DNA from: Komagataella phaffii GS115
Lineage: Eukaryota; Ascomycota; Pichiomycetes; Pichiales; Pichiaceae
Assembly (NCBI RefSeq): GCF_000027005.1
Contig: NC_012965.1
Coordinates: 2,095,001-2,159,000 of the forward strand
Reading direction: 5' to 3'
DNA: 64,000 nt
Shown here: positions 22,785-34,875 of the stretch, piece by piece
Numbering within the stretch: position 1 is the stretch's first letter
Layout: each line of letters starts with the position of its first letter
Translations under genes and position numbers: made by a program
Notes under the pieces: generated by a model
Told to the model about the DNA's origin: nothing
The model's input: only the letters and a program-made list of their open reading frames with translations
Database searches by the model: none

Positions 22785-24509
22785 TCACCTCTTAAGCTTA
22801 TCAGCCTCTTCCTCTTCATCTTCCAATTGGAATAATTCCTCGGAAACTGCAGCTTGAGACGGACCTTCGTTAGATGAAAAATTGGAAGCAACAACCGTAG
22901 AATTATCAGATTTAGGCCCTTTATGTAGTTCCTGATCAGCATCAAACTCAATGCTATCATTGTCTAACGTATCATATGATGGTGGCTCAACGTCAGGTTT
23001 ATTCCTGTCTGCAAATGGATTGTCTAAGTCATCAATTTCAAATTCTTCACCAGTACCAAAAGTTGTGCCATTATTTGGGACGTCTGGACTATTTTCCTCA
23101 TCAAGAACTTCATTCGGCAACTGAGAAGATACAGCTAACATGTATGAAGTGTCAGTAGGTCTCCAGATGAACGCTATGGCAAGGAAAATGACGAAATACA
23201 AAACTGAAGGCCAAAAGTCTGTAATCACTTTATCATACTTCCAAATCCTTTCAATCGATTCTATCACTGAATCTCCAAATACAAAGACTGTGGAAAACAC
23301 TAAGGCCAATAGAAGCAGTACAGACGATAAGAGCATAACTCGAAATAATCGTTTATACATGTTCAACTTCACGATTTGTCTGTTGTCCGCCAAATACTTC
23401 ACCGTTTTAGATAACGAGGATAATATCAAAAAATAAAATGCGGCTAAAGTACAAATTATTGGAATTGTCAACAGCAAGATCCAGATGGCACCAGAATCTC
23501 CTTTGTAAGCAGTTGTTGCGGAATTTGGCTGAGATTGTGACCTGAAGTACGAAAAAGTGATGAACATGGAGCTAAAAACAAAATTCACACCGGTAAGGAT
23601 TTTGCATTTCAACATCAAGCTCTTATTCAATTTGGGATATACAACTCCGTACCCTAGGGAGATGATCAACAACAAAAACAGAGAAAAGGACAGCTTAAAA
23701 GCATTCAACAATGAAACTATAGTAATGTAAAACTTGATTCCTCCAGGCAAAGGATATTTCTTATTGTTGTTCCGAATTTCATATAACGACCAGATGAGAA
23801 TTGTTTCCACTGTTAGGAAGGCAAAAAAACCTGCTAGATACTTCTGTAGCAACAGCAACTCGGCTCGGTGTTTGTAAACATGGAACAGATAGACGCTAAA
23901 AAAGACAGCATAAACCACGGCGAGCAGGCCATATAGTGGAAGTTTTGGAATTTCAGATGCTGCCAAAGAACCAAAAGAGTTTTGGAAGTTGACCTTGATC
24001 TTATAAGAGTTGAACATGCTACCACCTGTTGAAGCTTGTGCTGGAGAATAAGTTGCCACGCAGTAGTATCCGGTGTTGACAATATTATACGCTACATCAT
24101 TATCTCCCAGATCAGTCAATTTAATTATCAAAATTTTGGATTTAGAATTATCCGAGTCATCACCGGTCAAGAAGTTGTTCAATTCGTCCTCGGTGCAAGC
24201 TCCGATATTGACCATTTCTTGATCGCAAACGTATCGAATACGCCCGGTATTATCAATCTTTCCTAGCAATGGAAGATCTCTGTACTCAAATATCAAAACA
24301 CTTACATCAGCTGCAGTAGTTGCACTGTGTTCTCCATTGTATTTGAACTGTTCCAGATCGAGTTTGATGTAAGGGTCGATCTTCCCAGACCAGTCCCTTT
24401 TGTTATACATTCCACTGCAATATTGCGAATTCGTCTGGGTAATAAATGCCTTTTGGCAAAACACTACGTTTATAAAAAAGAGGCTCTGAACTATAATTTT
24501 GATGTTCAT
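22785..24509 (-). CDS. PTM1: Ptm1-like seven-helix Golgi membrane protein (GOST/GPR107-TMEM87 family)
   Basis: This 574-residue membrane protein has a signal peptide at about 1-18 (IVQSLFFINVVFC). A luminal beta-rich domain follows to about 185, with cysteines in YCSGMY, VCDQE and GACTEDE. Seven hydrophobic helices fill roughly 190-465, with the family block LPGGIKFYITIVSLLNAFKLS near the third helix and KYDKVITDFWPSVLYFVIFL near the last. The cytosolic tail (about 475-574) is acidic (DDLDNPFADRN, EDEEEEA). Saccharomyces Ptm1 and Yhl017w (523 and 532 residues) have the same layout and unclear roles in Golgi and endosome traffic. ATG 24509 directly precedes the signal peptide. Confidence 0.85.
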   Translation of the reverse strand: MNIKIIVQSLFFINVVFCQKAFITQTNSQYCSGMYNKRDWSGKIDPYIKLDLEQFKYNGEHSATTAADVSVLIFEYRDLPLLGKIDNTGRIRYVCDQEMVNIGACTEDELNNFLTGDDSDNSKSKILIIKLTDLGDNDVAYNIVNTGYYCVATYSPAQASTGGSMFNSYKIKVNFQNSFGSLAASEIPKLPLYGLLAVVYAVFFSVYLFHVYKHRAELLLLQKYLAGFFAFLTVETILIWSLYEIRNNNKKYPLPGGIKFYITIVSLLNAFKLSFSLFLLLIISLGYGVVYPKLNKSLMLKCKILTGVNFVFSSMFITFSYFRSQSQPNSATTAYKGDSGAIWILLLTIPIICTLAAFYFLILSSLSKTVKYLADNRQIVKLNMYKRLFRVMLLSSVLLLLALVFSTVFVFGDSVIESIERIWKYDKVITDFWPSVLYFVIFLAIAFIWRPTDTSYMLAVSSQLPNEVLDEENSPDVPNNGTTFGTGEEFEIDDLDNPFADRNKPDVEPPSYDTLDNDSIEFDADQELHKGPKSDNSTVVASNFSSNEGPSQAAVSEELFQLEDEEEEADKLKR

Positions 24510-24879
24510 GATAATGTGTTGATTGAGGCAGCAGCGTAAGTGGAGTATCCAGATGATGTATCTAGGGAGATTATTTCCCTTCTATTCGAGGGCATCAGGA
24601 GCGCCGCCATTCCAGGCTTTGTTTCCCCAAAAATAACAACTCAGTTTGCCCGAGGGCCACGAGCAAACTGGAGTTCCAAAAAATTTTGCTCCAAACTCTT
24701 TATTTAGCAGTCTCTGCATCCTGATTGTAATGAATTCCGATCACTGAGAATACAACAATTCCAATTCAGTCTGTTCGTTGATTTCACGTACTGCTACTTA
24801 CTTTTCTACCACTTGCGCGACCAAGTAAACTTTTCACAAGATCCTTTCTACTACGGATTCCTGTGAGATTCAACCAAAT
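24510..24879. other. Divergent PTM1-CYM1 promoter region
   Basis: These 370 bases lie between two divergent starts. No gene or RNA is recognisable. The sequence contains GCC-rich patches near 24600 (gcgccgccattcc). Confidence 0.5.
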
Positions 24880-27800
24880 ATGTTTTCCAAAGTTAGAACT
24901 TCCCCTATACTAGAGCCATATGGTTTGAATATAAAAGTAAGATTTTTGTCATCTTTATCAGACTATAATACGAAAAAGATGATGAGAAAATATAAAGTCG
25001 ACTCTATTGTTCACGGGTTCAAGGTGAGTCGAGTTTTACCCGTGCCAGAACTAGCATTGACAGCGGTTGAATTAGTCCATCAAAGGACCGGTTGTAAGCA
25101 TCTTCATATTGACAAGGAAGACAGAAACAATACATTTAGTATCATTTTTAAGACCAACCCTCCAGATCATACTGGTGTTCCCCATATATTAGAACATACA
25201 ACTCTATGTGGGTCCGTAAACTATCCTGTTAGAGATCCCTTTTTTAAAATGTTAAATAGGAGTCTTTCCAATTTTATGAATGCAATGACAGCCCACGATC
25301 ATACTTTGTATCCGTTTTGTACAACCAACAAAGCAGATTTTGAAAACTTGATGGATGTGTACTTAGATAGTACTTTAAAGCCTCTTCTACTCGAGGAAGA
25401 CTTTCTTCAAGAAGGCTGGAGACTTGAAAATGAGACAACAGAAGATCAGAGCAGCCCTTTGATATTCAAAGGTGTCGTTTACAACGAGATGAAAGGTCAA
25501 ATGAGTGACTCTTCGTACTTTTTCTGGATCAACTTTCAAAATGCCATTTACCCATCGTTGCAAAATTCAGGAGGAGATCCGAAATTTATTACAGATTTAA
25601 AGTATCCGGATCTTGTAGAGTTTCATAGCAAAAATTACCATCCGTCTAACGCCAAAATTTATACCTATGGCAATTTCCCATTGACAGATCATTTGGCCAA
25701 GATAGACGCGGCATTCACTGGATTCGGAAGACGAGGTCACAAAAGTGATGTGAAGGTACCCATTGATTTAAATACTGTCAAGGAAATCGTTACGGAAGGA
25801 CCAATTGATACTATGGTGGATGTCAATAAACAATTCAAAACTTCCTTGTCATGGTATGTCGGGAGACCCTCTGACATATACGAAACCTTTTTATTGAGAA
25901 TACTCTCTAGCCTTATCATTGATGGCCATTCATCTATTTTGCATCAGAAGCTAATTGAAACAGGTTTGGCTTCTGATTTTTCTATCAACACAGGTTTGGA
26001 AAGCATGTCCAGTCAGAATATTTTCACACTAGGGTTATCGGGCATTGCTGAAGAAACTTCAATTAAGCTGCAATCATTACTCTTCGATATATTGCAGGAA
26101 ATCAAGGAGAAAGGAATCTCAGATAAACGCATTAAGGCTATTATACACCAGCTAGAGTTAACTAAAAAGGTTCACACCCCAGACTTTGGTATGAATGTGC
26201 TTCATTCATTGATTCCTGGATGGGTAAACAATGTTGATCCTTTTGAACAACTTGAATGGAATAAATTAATACTGAATTTCAACAACGATTACGAAATGAA
26301 GGGCAAGAAACTATTTACTGATCTACTGGACAAGTATCTGATTGGTAAGCCCTATCTAAAATTCACAATGAAGCCGTTTAAACAATTATCTTATGATATT
26401 GAGAAGGAAGAGAGTGAACGATTACAGGCACATGTGGATAAACTGGATGACGAAGATAAGAGTCTCATTTTTCAGAGAGGGATGAACCTTTTAAAGATAC
26501 AAAATGCCGAAGAAGACGTTTCTTGTTTACCAACTTTAACAACTGAAGACATTCCAAGGTATGGTCAAACTCAAGAAATTTTTCAGACTTCGTATAATGG
26601 TAGTCAGCTTTTCAAGAGAGTGAGCAACAAAACAAACGGATTAACATATTTTAGACTGCAAAAACAACTGAACGTCAATATATCACGGGAGCTGCTGAAA
26701 TTCTTACCACTTTTTAGTGATTGCTTCACATATTTGGGTACCAAATCTCAAGAAATGCATGAAATTGAAGAAGAAATAAAACTATACACAGGGGGTCTTA
26801 CGTCTGGCATCTCTATAAATGCATCGCCATACGATCTAGAAGAACCTGTCTTAAATTTTGGAATCAGTGGGATGTCAATGGACCAAAACTTTCACAAGGT
26901 AATCCAAGTATGGAAGAAGTTGCTTTTAGATACAAATTTCCGCAATGAACGAAAATTGTCCTCGTTGATTCGGAACTTAGCATCTGATAACATGAGCTTA
27001 TTGGTGAGTAATGGACATTTATACGCCCGCAGTGTGAGTAGCAGTAAAATATCACCCGTTAAGCAAATAGATGAACTTCTAAATGGAGTAGAACAAATCC
27101 GGTTTTTGAACCAACTTAATGAATGGGACACGCAGGGAGTCTTGAAAGATAAGGTCATTCCTCAACTAGAAAGATTGCAGCGAGTTGTTGTTAATGGATT
27201 CAATATGGATCAGTTTAAAGTATCTCTTCTCTCTAGCAAGGAGGGTATTACTAATGCAGAATCTCAGATCAAGCAGTTACTCGACATGCTAAACTCTTCA
27301 AATTCTACCAATGAAGAATTTGAAGTGAGACATTCAAATCAGAAGCTTGTTCCAGCACTTAAAACATATATTTCGGTTCCATCTCAGGTTGCTTTCTCCT
27401 CGCTCTCTCTAACTGGTGTTCCTTACGTTAACGAAGATGGTGCTGCGTTGCAAATATTATCTCAACTCTTCACTTTTAAACATTTGCACAAAGAAATTAG
27501 GGAAAAGGAGGTGCTTATGGAGGCGGATCAGGATATGATGGTCTGAACGGAGTATTCCATTATTACTCGTACAGGGATCCAAATCCAGTGGAATCGTTAG
27601 CAACCTTTGAAGGTTCACCACACTGGCTACTTGAGAATATCGTTAGTGACCATATTACAGAACAGGATCTGGATCAGGCTAAATTGACTATCTTCCAGCG
27701 TGTTGATGCTCCTCAGTCTTTGAAAGATGAAGGCCAACTTTGTTTCAGCTACGGTATTGATGAAGATATGAAGCAAGTTAAAAGACAACAATTACTAGAC

Positions 27801-27926
27801 GTGGAATTGAGCGATATTCAAAGAGTAGCCGAGAAATACCTTGTGAATAGCGCACAAGGCCTAACTGTTATAGGAGGAGATGGCCATATAAACGAAAATG
27901 AAGGATGGGAAACTATTAGTATGTAA
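24880..27926 (+). CDS. CYM1: Mitochondrial presequence protease Cym1 (M16C), frameshifted near its 3' end
   Basis: This zinc metallopeptidase degrades cleaved presequences and other peptides in the mitochondrial matrix or intermembrane space. The inverted zinc motif HILEH has His102, Glu105 and His106. It is followed by LCGSVNYPVRDPFFKM, SNFMNAMTAHDHTLYPF and FLQEGWRLE, with the distal glutamate in GVVYNEMKGQMSD. The main frame ends abnormally at 27546 after HKEIREKEVL. One missing G near 27507-27508 would give REKGGAYGGGSGYDGLNG, a conserved M16C block, and continue into the next frame through VESLATFEGSP to the stop at 27926. The restored protein has 1015 residues (989 in Saccharomyces). 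The start region (KVRTSPILEPYGLNIKVRF) looks like a mitochondrial targeting peptide. Confidence 0.91.
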
Positions 27927-28056
27927 ATAGCATCAAGCAAAAGTCTACACTCTCAATCAAGGATAGGGCATCGTAGCTCAAAATAGTAATGTTAGGATGC
28001 GTATTATAAAAAGGGATATAAATAATTGTTGTGGAAGCAAACCAACTTCTAATCAA

Positions 28057-28332
28057 ATGACAGATAAAACTGAAGAACAAGGTTCAAAGCTCCCAAATGA
28101 TCAGGATGATACCACAGTCATGCTAGGAGATAAGAAGGTTTCTTTGTCAAAGATTAATCGCCCTCACCATGCCATTCCCAGGCCAATCCGTCCTGGAGTG
28201 TTAGTTGGTGGACAGCATAGGCCTACTATTGAGGATATACTTATGAAAAAGAATGAGGAGGAGTCACAAGTGGTAACTGAAACCCGTGGTACGAATGATC
28301 AAGATGGGGGGAAACAAAAAAGAACAAATTAA
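28057..28332 (+). CDS. Small unknown hydrophilic protein
   Basis: I do not recognise this protein. From ATG 28057 it has 91 residues; an in-frame ATG at 27997 would give 111. It is hydrophilic, with no membrane helix. A central Pro/Arg-rich block looks conserved in style (KINRPHHAIPRPIRPGVLVGG, with positions split here around residue 45). It is followed by QHRPTIEDILMKKNEEE and a charged tail. It lies between CYM1 and DCR2, both on the same strand, with a 130-base gap on the left and 270 on the right. The non-random composition in an AT-rich gap supports coding, but no function can be given. Confidence 0.5.
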   Translation: MTDKTEEQGSKLPNDQDDTTVMLGDKKVSLSKINRPHHAIPRPIRPGVLVGGQHRPTIEDILMKKNEEESQVVTETRGTNDQDGGKQKRTN

Positions 28333-28599
28333 CATGTTTAATCACTAACATAATTTACAAACAGTAAAGCAAATTGAAAGAGGACCGGAACCAACAAGTT
28401 AACTTTGCAATGAAATCAATCTCTAGTGGGCAGATATATTTATAATTGATGAACTATTAATGATTTTAAATGTAGATTGCACCATAACAATAAGCAAACC
28501 ATTTTCATGGTTTCTTGGACTCATCTGCTGAGTGCACCGCGCGTTTTTGCATTTTGAACTCATTCTAGAAACCTGTATGCACAAACATTTCCGTCGACA

Positions 28600-30342
28600 A
28601 TGTCCATTCTCCCTAAAAGGTGGGTAAGACAGCTTATATATATCTTGCTTCTTCTGCCTACTGTTTTAGTGGGGATAGATGTGTTGTTCTTAAGGCTTTT
28701 TCCCAATAGTGTACACTTTGTTCTTCCAGTTAATAGGCACAAAGCTGTCATAACTCAATTGGCGTTCAGGGAGTGTTATTCCAGTGTTTTTTGTCAACCA
28801 AAACCTGGATTCATGAGACTGGAAAAGGATTTGTTTCTGAACAAAAATTGGATAGGGCAGATATTTGTGGAATACCAGCAAAGCTCGTGGAATGACCTTA
28901 CTGGTGATCAACTTGTTGTACTGGACTTGGCTGTCTCCAATATAGAAGAGGATTCTAAAGTCGCTGGTAATGGAATGAATTTGTATCCAATTCGAATACT
29001 GAATGATCTCCAAGGTATTAGTGGACGAAAATTTATATCCAAAATTGTAGGAGACGATGGAAAGGAAGAAGAAGTAGTATATAAAATACCCAGTGCTAAG
29101 CAAATAAAAGAAAAAGGATGGGAAAAGCTTGATTATGGGTTATGGGTAAAGTATGGGCCTTTTGATGAATTTCAGGCATTAACAGACATTGATGTCCTTT
29201 ATGGATTTGAAGCCAAGGAAGTTAGACACAAGTGGATTAAATTACCAAATCCTCTCTTACTGAACCGCGTCCCTGTCTTTTTGTCATTTCGCAGGAAAGG
29301 TGAGAAACAATCAAGCAAACCAAAGCTGAAGATAAATTCTCAGGGTAAATTCAAGATTCTTCAAGTTGCTGACTTACATTTTAGTACATTAAATGGAACA
29401 TGCCAAGATCCAGAACCACCGTTAAAGCCAAACGAATCTTGCTTTGCAGATGCGAGGACACTTAGATTTTTGAATAAGGTTCTAGACATTGAGAATCCAG
29501 ATCTAGTAGTATTAACTGGTGACCAAATTTACGGAGATAGAGCTCCTGACTCCCAAACCGCCATGTTTAAGGCCTTAGAGCCGTTTATTTCAAGGAAAAT
29601 ACCATACGCGCTCATTTTGGGAAATCATGACGATGAAGGATCTTTGAGCCGTGACCAACTAATGGAAATTGTTGAGCAGTTGCCTTATTCACTATCAGAG
29701 AAAGGTCCAGCGGAAATCGATGGAGTTGGGAATTTCTACGTTCCTGTTTATGGATCGAGGTCGTCGAACGTGGCAATGTCACTTTATTTTCTGGATACTC
29801 ATAAATACTCAAAACAAAAAAAAGTTTACCCTGGATACGACTGGATCAAAGAGAATCAACTAGAATGGCTTAGCAAGGCGCACATTCCTTACTTGGAAGA
29901 TATTGAAAATTACTCTCATATCCACTTGTCCATGGGTTTCTTTCACATTCCACTTCCAGAATACAGAGATTTCCATGAAAAGCATGTGGGATCTTACAAA
30001 GAGGGGGTGATGGCGCCCACTTTCAACTCGCATGCCCGAAACGTTTTTGGTAAATTAGGAGTGGGAGTCATCAGTGTAGGACACGATCATTGCAATGACT
30101 ACTGCCTGTTCGATGAAGAAAATGAAGAAGGTGATAAAACGGGAAATATGTGGCTATGCTATGGTGGAGCGGCCGGTGAGGGAGGATATGGTGGTTACGG
30201 AGGAACAACCAGAAGATTAAGACTTTTCTCAGTAGATTCCCAATCAAACGACATTTCTACGTGGAAAAGATTAGAATCTTCACCTGATGATATTTTTGAT
30301 AAGCAAATACTAGTGAAAAACGGGGTTACAGTTTGGGAATGA
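28600..30342 (+). CDS. DCR2: Dcr2-like metallophosphoesterase
   Basis: This 580-residue calcineurin-like phosphoesterase matches the length of Saccharomyces Dcr2 (578), which dephosphorylates Sic1 and Ire1 and affects G1 progression. A single hydrophobic anchor sits at about 8-29 (LIYILLLLPTVLVGIDVLF). Metal-binding motifs occur in the expected order: VADLHFS near 257, LTGDQIYGDRAPDS near 305, ALILGNHDDEGS near 345, a histidine in MGFFHIPLPE, and GVISVGHDHCNDY near 495. The glycine-rich GGAAGEGGYGGYGGTTRRLR segment near the end is typical of this fungal group. Sia1 is a paralogue possibility. If the Dcr2 role holds, its reported target IRE1 lies 8 kb away, probably by chance. Confidence 0.85.
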   Translation: MSILPKRWVRQLIYILLLLPTVLVGIDVLFLRLFPNSVHFVLPVNRHKAVITQLAFRECYSSVFCQPKPGFMRLEKDLFLNKNWIGQIFVEYQQSSWNDLTGDQLVVLDLAVSNIEEDSKVAGNGMNLYPIRILNDLQGISGRKFISKIVGDDGKEEEVVYKIPSAKQIKEKGWEKLDYGLWVKYGPFDEFQALTDIDVLYGFEAKEVRHKWIKLPNPLLLNRVPVFLSFRRKGEKQSSKPKLKINSQGKFKILQVADLHFSTLNGTCQDPEPPLKPNESCFADARTLRFLNKVLDIENPDLVVLTGDQIYGDRAPDSQTAMFKALEPFISRKIPYALILGNHDDEGSLSRDQLMEIVEQLPYSLSEKGPAEIDGVGNFYVPVYGSRSSNVAMSLYFLDTHKYSKQKKVYPGYDWIKENQLEWLSKAHIPYLEDIENYSHIHLSMGFFHIPLPEYRDFHEKHVGSYKEGVMAPTFNSHARNVFGKLGVGVISVGHDHCNDYCLFDEENEEGDKTGNMWLCYGGAAGEGGYGGYGGTTRRLRLFSVDSQSNDISTWKRLESSPDDIFDKQILVKNGVTVWE

Positions 30343-30450
30343 TGGGACGGAAGTGATTTCGTCGGTCCCGATCTATCACGATTGCAACAAACATCGCGAA
30401 TATCTTGTATGTAGATAAACTTGTACGTTTATTGTCAGACTCTATGTATC

Positions 30451-31023
30451 ATGCCTCTTGAGTACGACCTCTTGGCCGATAACACTATTAACAAGTCATG
30501 TCTAGAGTACCTTTTGATAGAAACAGCCTCAATAAGCCATGAGGCTACTGTACAAGTTTGCGACAATGAAAATGTAAGAGACCACGAGCAGGCGACAGCA
30601 TCAGCGGAAGGAAACTTAACAGAGGAGATTGGATATAATATCGGATTGAAACTAGTCGATTATTTGTTATATCTTCAAAAGGGAAAAAACGGGACAGGGA
30701 CCCCAAAATTCGACCAAGTTGTTAACATAATGAAATTTGTTTGTAAGAATGTTTGGGAATCTCTATTTGGAAGGCAGATTGATAATTTGAGAACCAATCA
30801 TAGAGGCACATATGTTTTAGTAGATCGTTCTTTCACAATGATATCACGGTTAGATAGTCCTTTAGGGGTTCAGGATACCCTAAATCAAACTAGAAAACAT
30901 TATCTTTGGTATCCGTGCGGGATAATTCGGGGATTGTTAGAGAGTTTGGATATTGATTCTACAGTTCAAGCAGAGGTTACCGAGTTTCCTTCGGTCTCTT
31001 TTCATATCCAAACAAGTAAATAG
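30451..31023 (+). CDS. TRS33: TRAPP complex subunit Trs33 (TRAPPC6)
   Basis: This 190-residue Bet3-fold subunit belongs to the TRAPP Rab exchange complexes that activate Ypt1 in ER-Golgi and Golgi traffic. The family pattern appears in IGYNIGLKLVDYLL, FDQVVNIMKFVCKNVWESLFGRQIDNLRTNHRGTYVL (about 90-127) and the C-terminal YLWYPCGIIRGLLESL. The frame runs upstream to a TTG at 30421, but the first ATG is 30451 (MPLEYDLLADN), which fits family starts. Saccharomyces Trs33 is longer (268) because of insertions. Confidence 0.87.
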   Translation: MPLEYDLLADNTINKSCLEYLLIETASISHEATVQVCDNENVRDHEQATASAEGNLTEEIGYNIGLKLVDYLLYLQKGKNGTGTPKFDQVVNIMKFVCKNVWESLFGRQIDNLRTNHRGTYVLVDRSFTMISRLDSPLGVQDTLNQTRKHYLWYPCGIIRGLLESLDIDSTVQAEVTEFPSVSFHIQTSK

Positions 31024-31254
31024 CACTAAGTAATCTACGAAAGATTTTGGGTGACATTTTCAGCCAGAGACACACTGAATCTGATAAGCTTGTAAGAGGT
31101 GAGATTTGGTTCGTTTGATTTGCTAAGATTGGAGTTAAGAACTCATTAGAACTATTTTTTATTTATGGTGCACGGATGCAATTATTGTCATACAAAATGC
31201 ATCAAAAACATTTGTAACTTTATTACTCTTACAACTTTCAGCACTGAGTACGAG

Positions 31255-31830
31255 ATGAAGAAGCTAACTTTTGTTACTGGAAATTTGAATAAACTGAAGG
31301 AGTTTATCGCCATACTTAACGATGGTGAGCAAACGAATGTTGTTGGGGACTATGAGATTGTGAGTCAATCGGTTGATCTTCCAGAGCTTCAAGGATCTAT
31401 TGACACGGTAGTAATACATAAGGCAAGATCAGCAGCGGACTTAATAGGTGGTCCTGTGATTGTCGAAGACACATGTTTGGGATTTGATGCGTTAAATGGC
31501 CTTCCAGGACCGTATATTAAGTGGTTTCTCAAATCTATTGGATTGGAGGGATTGAACAAGATGCTTGCAGGTTTTGAAAACAAATCTGCTAAGGCTTATT
31601 GTACCTTTGGCTATTGCGAAGGCCCAGGAAAGACTGTGAGTCTATTTCAAGGAATCACGGAAGGAAGAATAGTACCTCCTCGTGGCCCGACAAACTTTGG
31701 GTGGGATCCAATATTTCAACCTTTAGGATTCAATCAGACATTTGCTGAGATGGATAATGCGACCAAGAACTCAATTAGTCATAGATTCAAGGCTGTAGAG
31801 AAACTGAAGTTTTTCCTGTTGAAAAGCTAA
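31255..31830 (+). CDS. HAM1: Inosine triphosphate pyrophosphatase (Ham1)
   Basis: This cytosolic nucleotide-pool sanitiser hydrolyses ITP, dITP and XTP to monophosphates. Family blocks are [12 protein letters not shown] at the start, [48 protein letters not shown], and the final [20 protein letters not shown]. From ATG 31255 it has 191 residues, the usual length (197 in Saccharomyces). An upstream in-frame ATG at 31165 would add a 30-residue Cys-rich extension ([12 protein letters not shown]...) unlike other Ham1 proteins. I treat that as leader sequence, though an alternative isoform cannot be excluded. Confidence 0.93.
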   Translation: MKKLTFVTGNLNKLKEFIAILNDGEQTNVVGDYEIVSQSVDLPELQGSIDTVVIHKARSAADLIGGPVIVEDTCLGFDALNGLPGPYIKWFLKSIGLEGLNKMLAGFENKSAKAYCTFGYCEGPGKTVSLFQGITEGRIVPPRGPTNFGWDPIFQPLGFNQTFAEMDNATKNSISHRFKAVEKLKFFLLKS

Positions 31831-32029
31831 GTAATATTTAAACCAAGTTTGTAAAGCAAATTAAAACATCATAACACCATGCAGTATGACGTAATTGATT
31901 CAAAGGCTGTATATTTCATATCTATCCTAGCACCCAAGATACTTTCTTTCCTACTACACCTAAATTGTGTTTATTTCCTGTCGTGCTGTATCCTTTTTTT
32001 TCAACATTGAGCAGATAGTTAGACTAAAG

Positions 32030-33721
32030 ATGGAGGATATTGAAATCCCTGCAAGTGGTCCCCTCGTGGGAAAAAAGCTACTTTACTTCACTTCAATATT
32101 TGTTAGTATCGGAGTATTTCTTTTCGGGTACGATCAAGGAGTTATGAGTGGTATTATAACCGGCGCTCATTTTAAGAACCAATTCAACAATCCTTCAAGT
32201 CTCCTCATAGGTACCACAGTGGCAATTTTAGAGATTGGTGCTTTGGCTAGTTCGCTAATGGTTGGCACCATTGGCGATATCATTGGACGAAGACGCACAA
32301 TCAGATATGGTGCCTTCACGTTCGTATTTGGGGGATTACTACAAACTATTTCAAACACAATATCAGTTTTAATTATCGGAAGGCTTATAACTGGTGTAGG
32401 AGTGGGCCTTTTATCTACCACTGTTCCCATTTATCAGACAGAGATATCACCTCCTCACAACAGGGGAAAGCTTGCATGCGTTCAATTCACTGGAAACATA
32501 TTTGGCTATGCTAGTTCCGTCTGGGTAGATTATGCATGTTCGTACATTGAAAACAATTTTGCTTGGAGAATCCCTCTGTTTTTGCAATGTGTTATAGGCA
32601 CATTATTGTTTCTTGGATCGTTTATTATAGTTGAAACACCAAGATGGTTGTTAGCCCATGGTCATGATGCTGAGGGGATAGTAGTTATTGCTGATCTTTA
32701 CACAGATGGAAACGTTCGGGATGAGAAAGCTGTTAATGAATTCAAGAGCATCAAAGAAAATGTGCTAATTGATCGCTTAGAAGGCGAAAAATCTTATTCC
32801 GAAATGTTTCGTAGGTACCCGAAAAGGCTATTTGTTGCCATGTCAGCTCTTGCATTTGCCCAGCTCAATGGAATCAACGTGATTTCTTATTATGCCCCCT
32901 TAGTGTTTGAACAGGCAGGCTGGGTTGGAAGAGATGCAATTCTCATGACCGGCATCAATGCAATCATCTATATTCTCAGCACCCTACCTCCGTGGATACT
33001 TATTGACTCCTGGGGGCGTAAGCCAATATTGATTTCCGGAGGCCTTACTATGGGGGTGTCAATGGTTTTGGTGTCTTATGCCATGTTTCTCGATATCCCA
33101 AATACACCTGCATTGGTTGTACTTTTCATCATATCAGCAAATTCTTCTTTTGCTTATAGTTGGGGCCCCATACCCTGGCTTTTTCCCGGAGAAGTGTTGC
33201 CTTTGTCGGTCAGATCCAAGGGTGCTTCGTTATCCACAGCAACGAACTGGCTGTGTAACTTCATGGTGGGTGAGCTTTCTCCGATTTTGCTGGAGAAAAT
33301 ACAGTGGAGATTATATCTTATTCATGGATCATCATGTATGCTATCGGCTCTAGTGGTATGGATCCTGTATCCGGAAACAAGTGGCGTCACGCTAGAGGAC
33401 ATGGACTCAGTTTTTGATGATGCTTCATCAATCATGTCCAGTGTGCACTCACGCTCAAACTATGGTGCTGTTTTGGACGATAATGTTTCCTCAAGATCCT
33501 TTGTCTCTCTGGCACAACAAGCAAGAAACCAGCCATCACTTTCAACGGAACTTAATTACTCCAGTAACCCAAATATAAAGGCTGGTGCTCCTTTTATCTT
33601 ACCTCAAGATTTAGAGCCTCCATCATCTCAAGAGATTACCGCCTATAGAAGCAGAGATAATAACAGTTTGCGAGGCAGCATTCGTAGAGGCAGTGAATCA
33701 GTTACGTCTCTATTTAAGTAA
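32030..33721 (+). CDS. MFS sugar-porter family transporter
   Basis: This 563-residue twelve-helix permease has sugar-porter signatures: FLFGYDQGVMSGI in helix 1, GDIIGRRRTI after helix 2, GRLITGVGVGLLSTTVPIYQTEISPPHNRGKL, ETPRWLLAHG, QLNGINVISYYAPLVFEQAGW in helix 7, WGRKPIL, PWLFPGEVLPLSVRSKGA, and PETSGVTLEDMD (a PETKG variant) after helix 12. The cytosolic tail of about 100 residues is Ser-rich. The frame extends upstream to a GTG at 31967; the first ATG is 32030. The substrate (hexose, polyol or other) cannot be read from the sequence. Confidence 0.88.
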   Translation: MEDIEIPASGPLVGKKLLYFTSIFVSIGVFLFGYDQGVMSGIITGAHFKNQFNNPSSLLIGTTVAILEIGALASSLMVGTIGDIIGRRRTIRYGAFTFVFGGLLQTISNTISVLIIGRLITGVGVGLLSTTVPIYQTEISPPHNRGKLACVQFTGNIFGYASSVWVDYACSYIENNFAWRIPLFLQCVIGTLLFLGSFIIVETPRWLLAHGHDAEGIVVIADLYTDGNVRDEKAVNEFKSIKENVLIDRLEGEKSYSEMFRRYPKRLFVAMSALAFAQLNGINVISYYAPLVFEQAGWVGRDAILMTGINAIIYILSTLPPWILIDSWGRKPILISGGLTMGVSMVLVSYAMFLDIPNTPALVVLFIISANSSFAYSWGPIPWLFPGEVLPLSVRSKGASLSTATNWLCNFMVGELSPILLEKIQWRLYLIHGSSCMLSALVVWILYPETSGVTLEDMDSVFDDASSIMSSVHSRSNYGAVLDDNVSSRSFVSLAQQARNQPSLSTELNYSSNPNIKAGAPFILPQDLEPPSSQEITAYRSRDNNSLRGSIRRGSESVTSLFK

Positions 33722-33840
33722 GTTTGACAAAGTAAACGAAATAAGAACACAACTGCTTTCGATGAATGGAACCGCCAGTGAAACAGCTTTTCAAGTACTC
33801 TTAAAGGGGGCGCTTGTATTAGTTTACTTTATGCAAAAAT

Positions 33841-34776
<936 letters not shown>

Positions 34777-34875
34777 TCAAAACGAAAAAATGCTGAGAAA
34801 GACAAAAAAAAAAAAAATAATACATCACGTGACACTAGTTCTTCGTTACTATTTAATACATGCGCATAATCGTAT

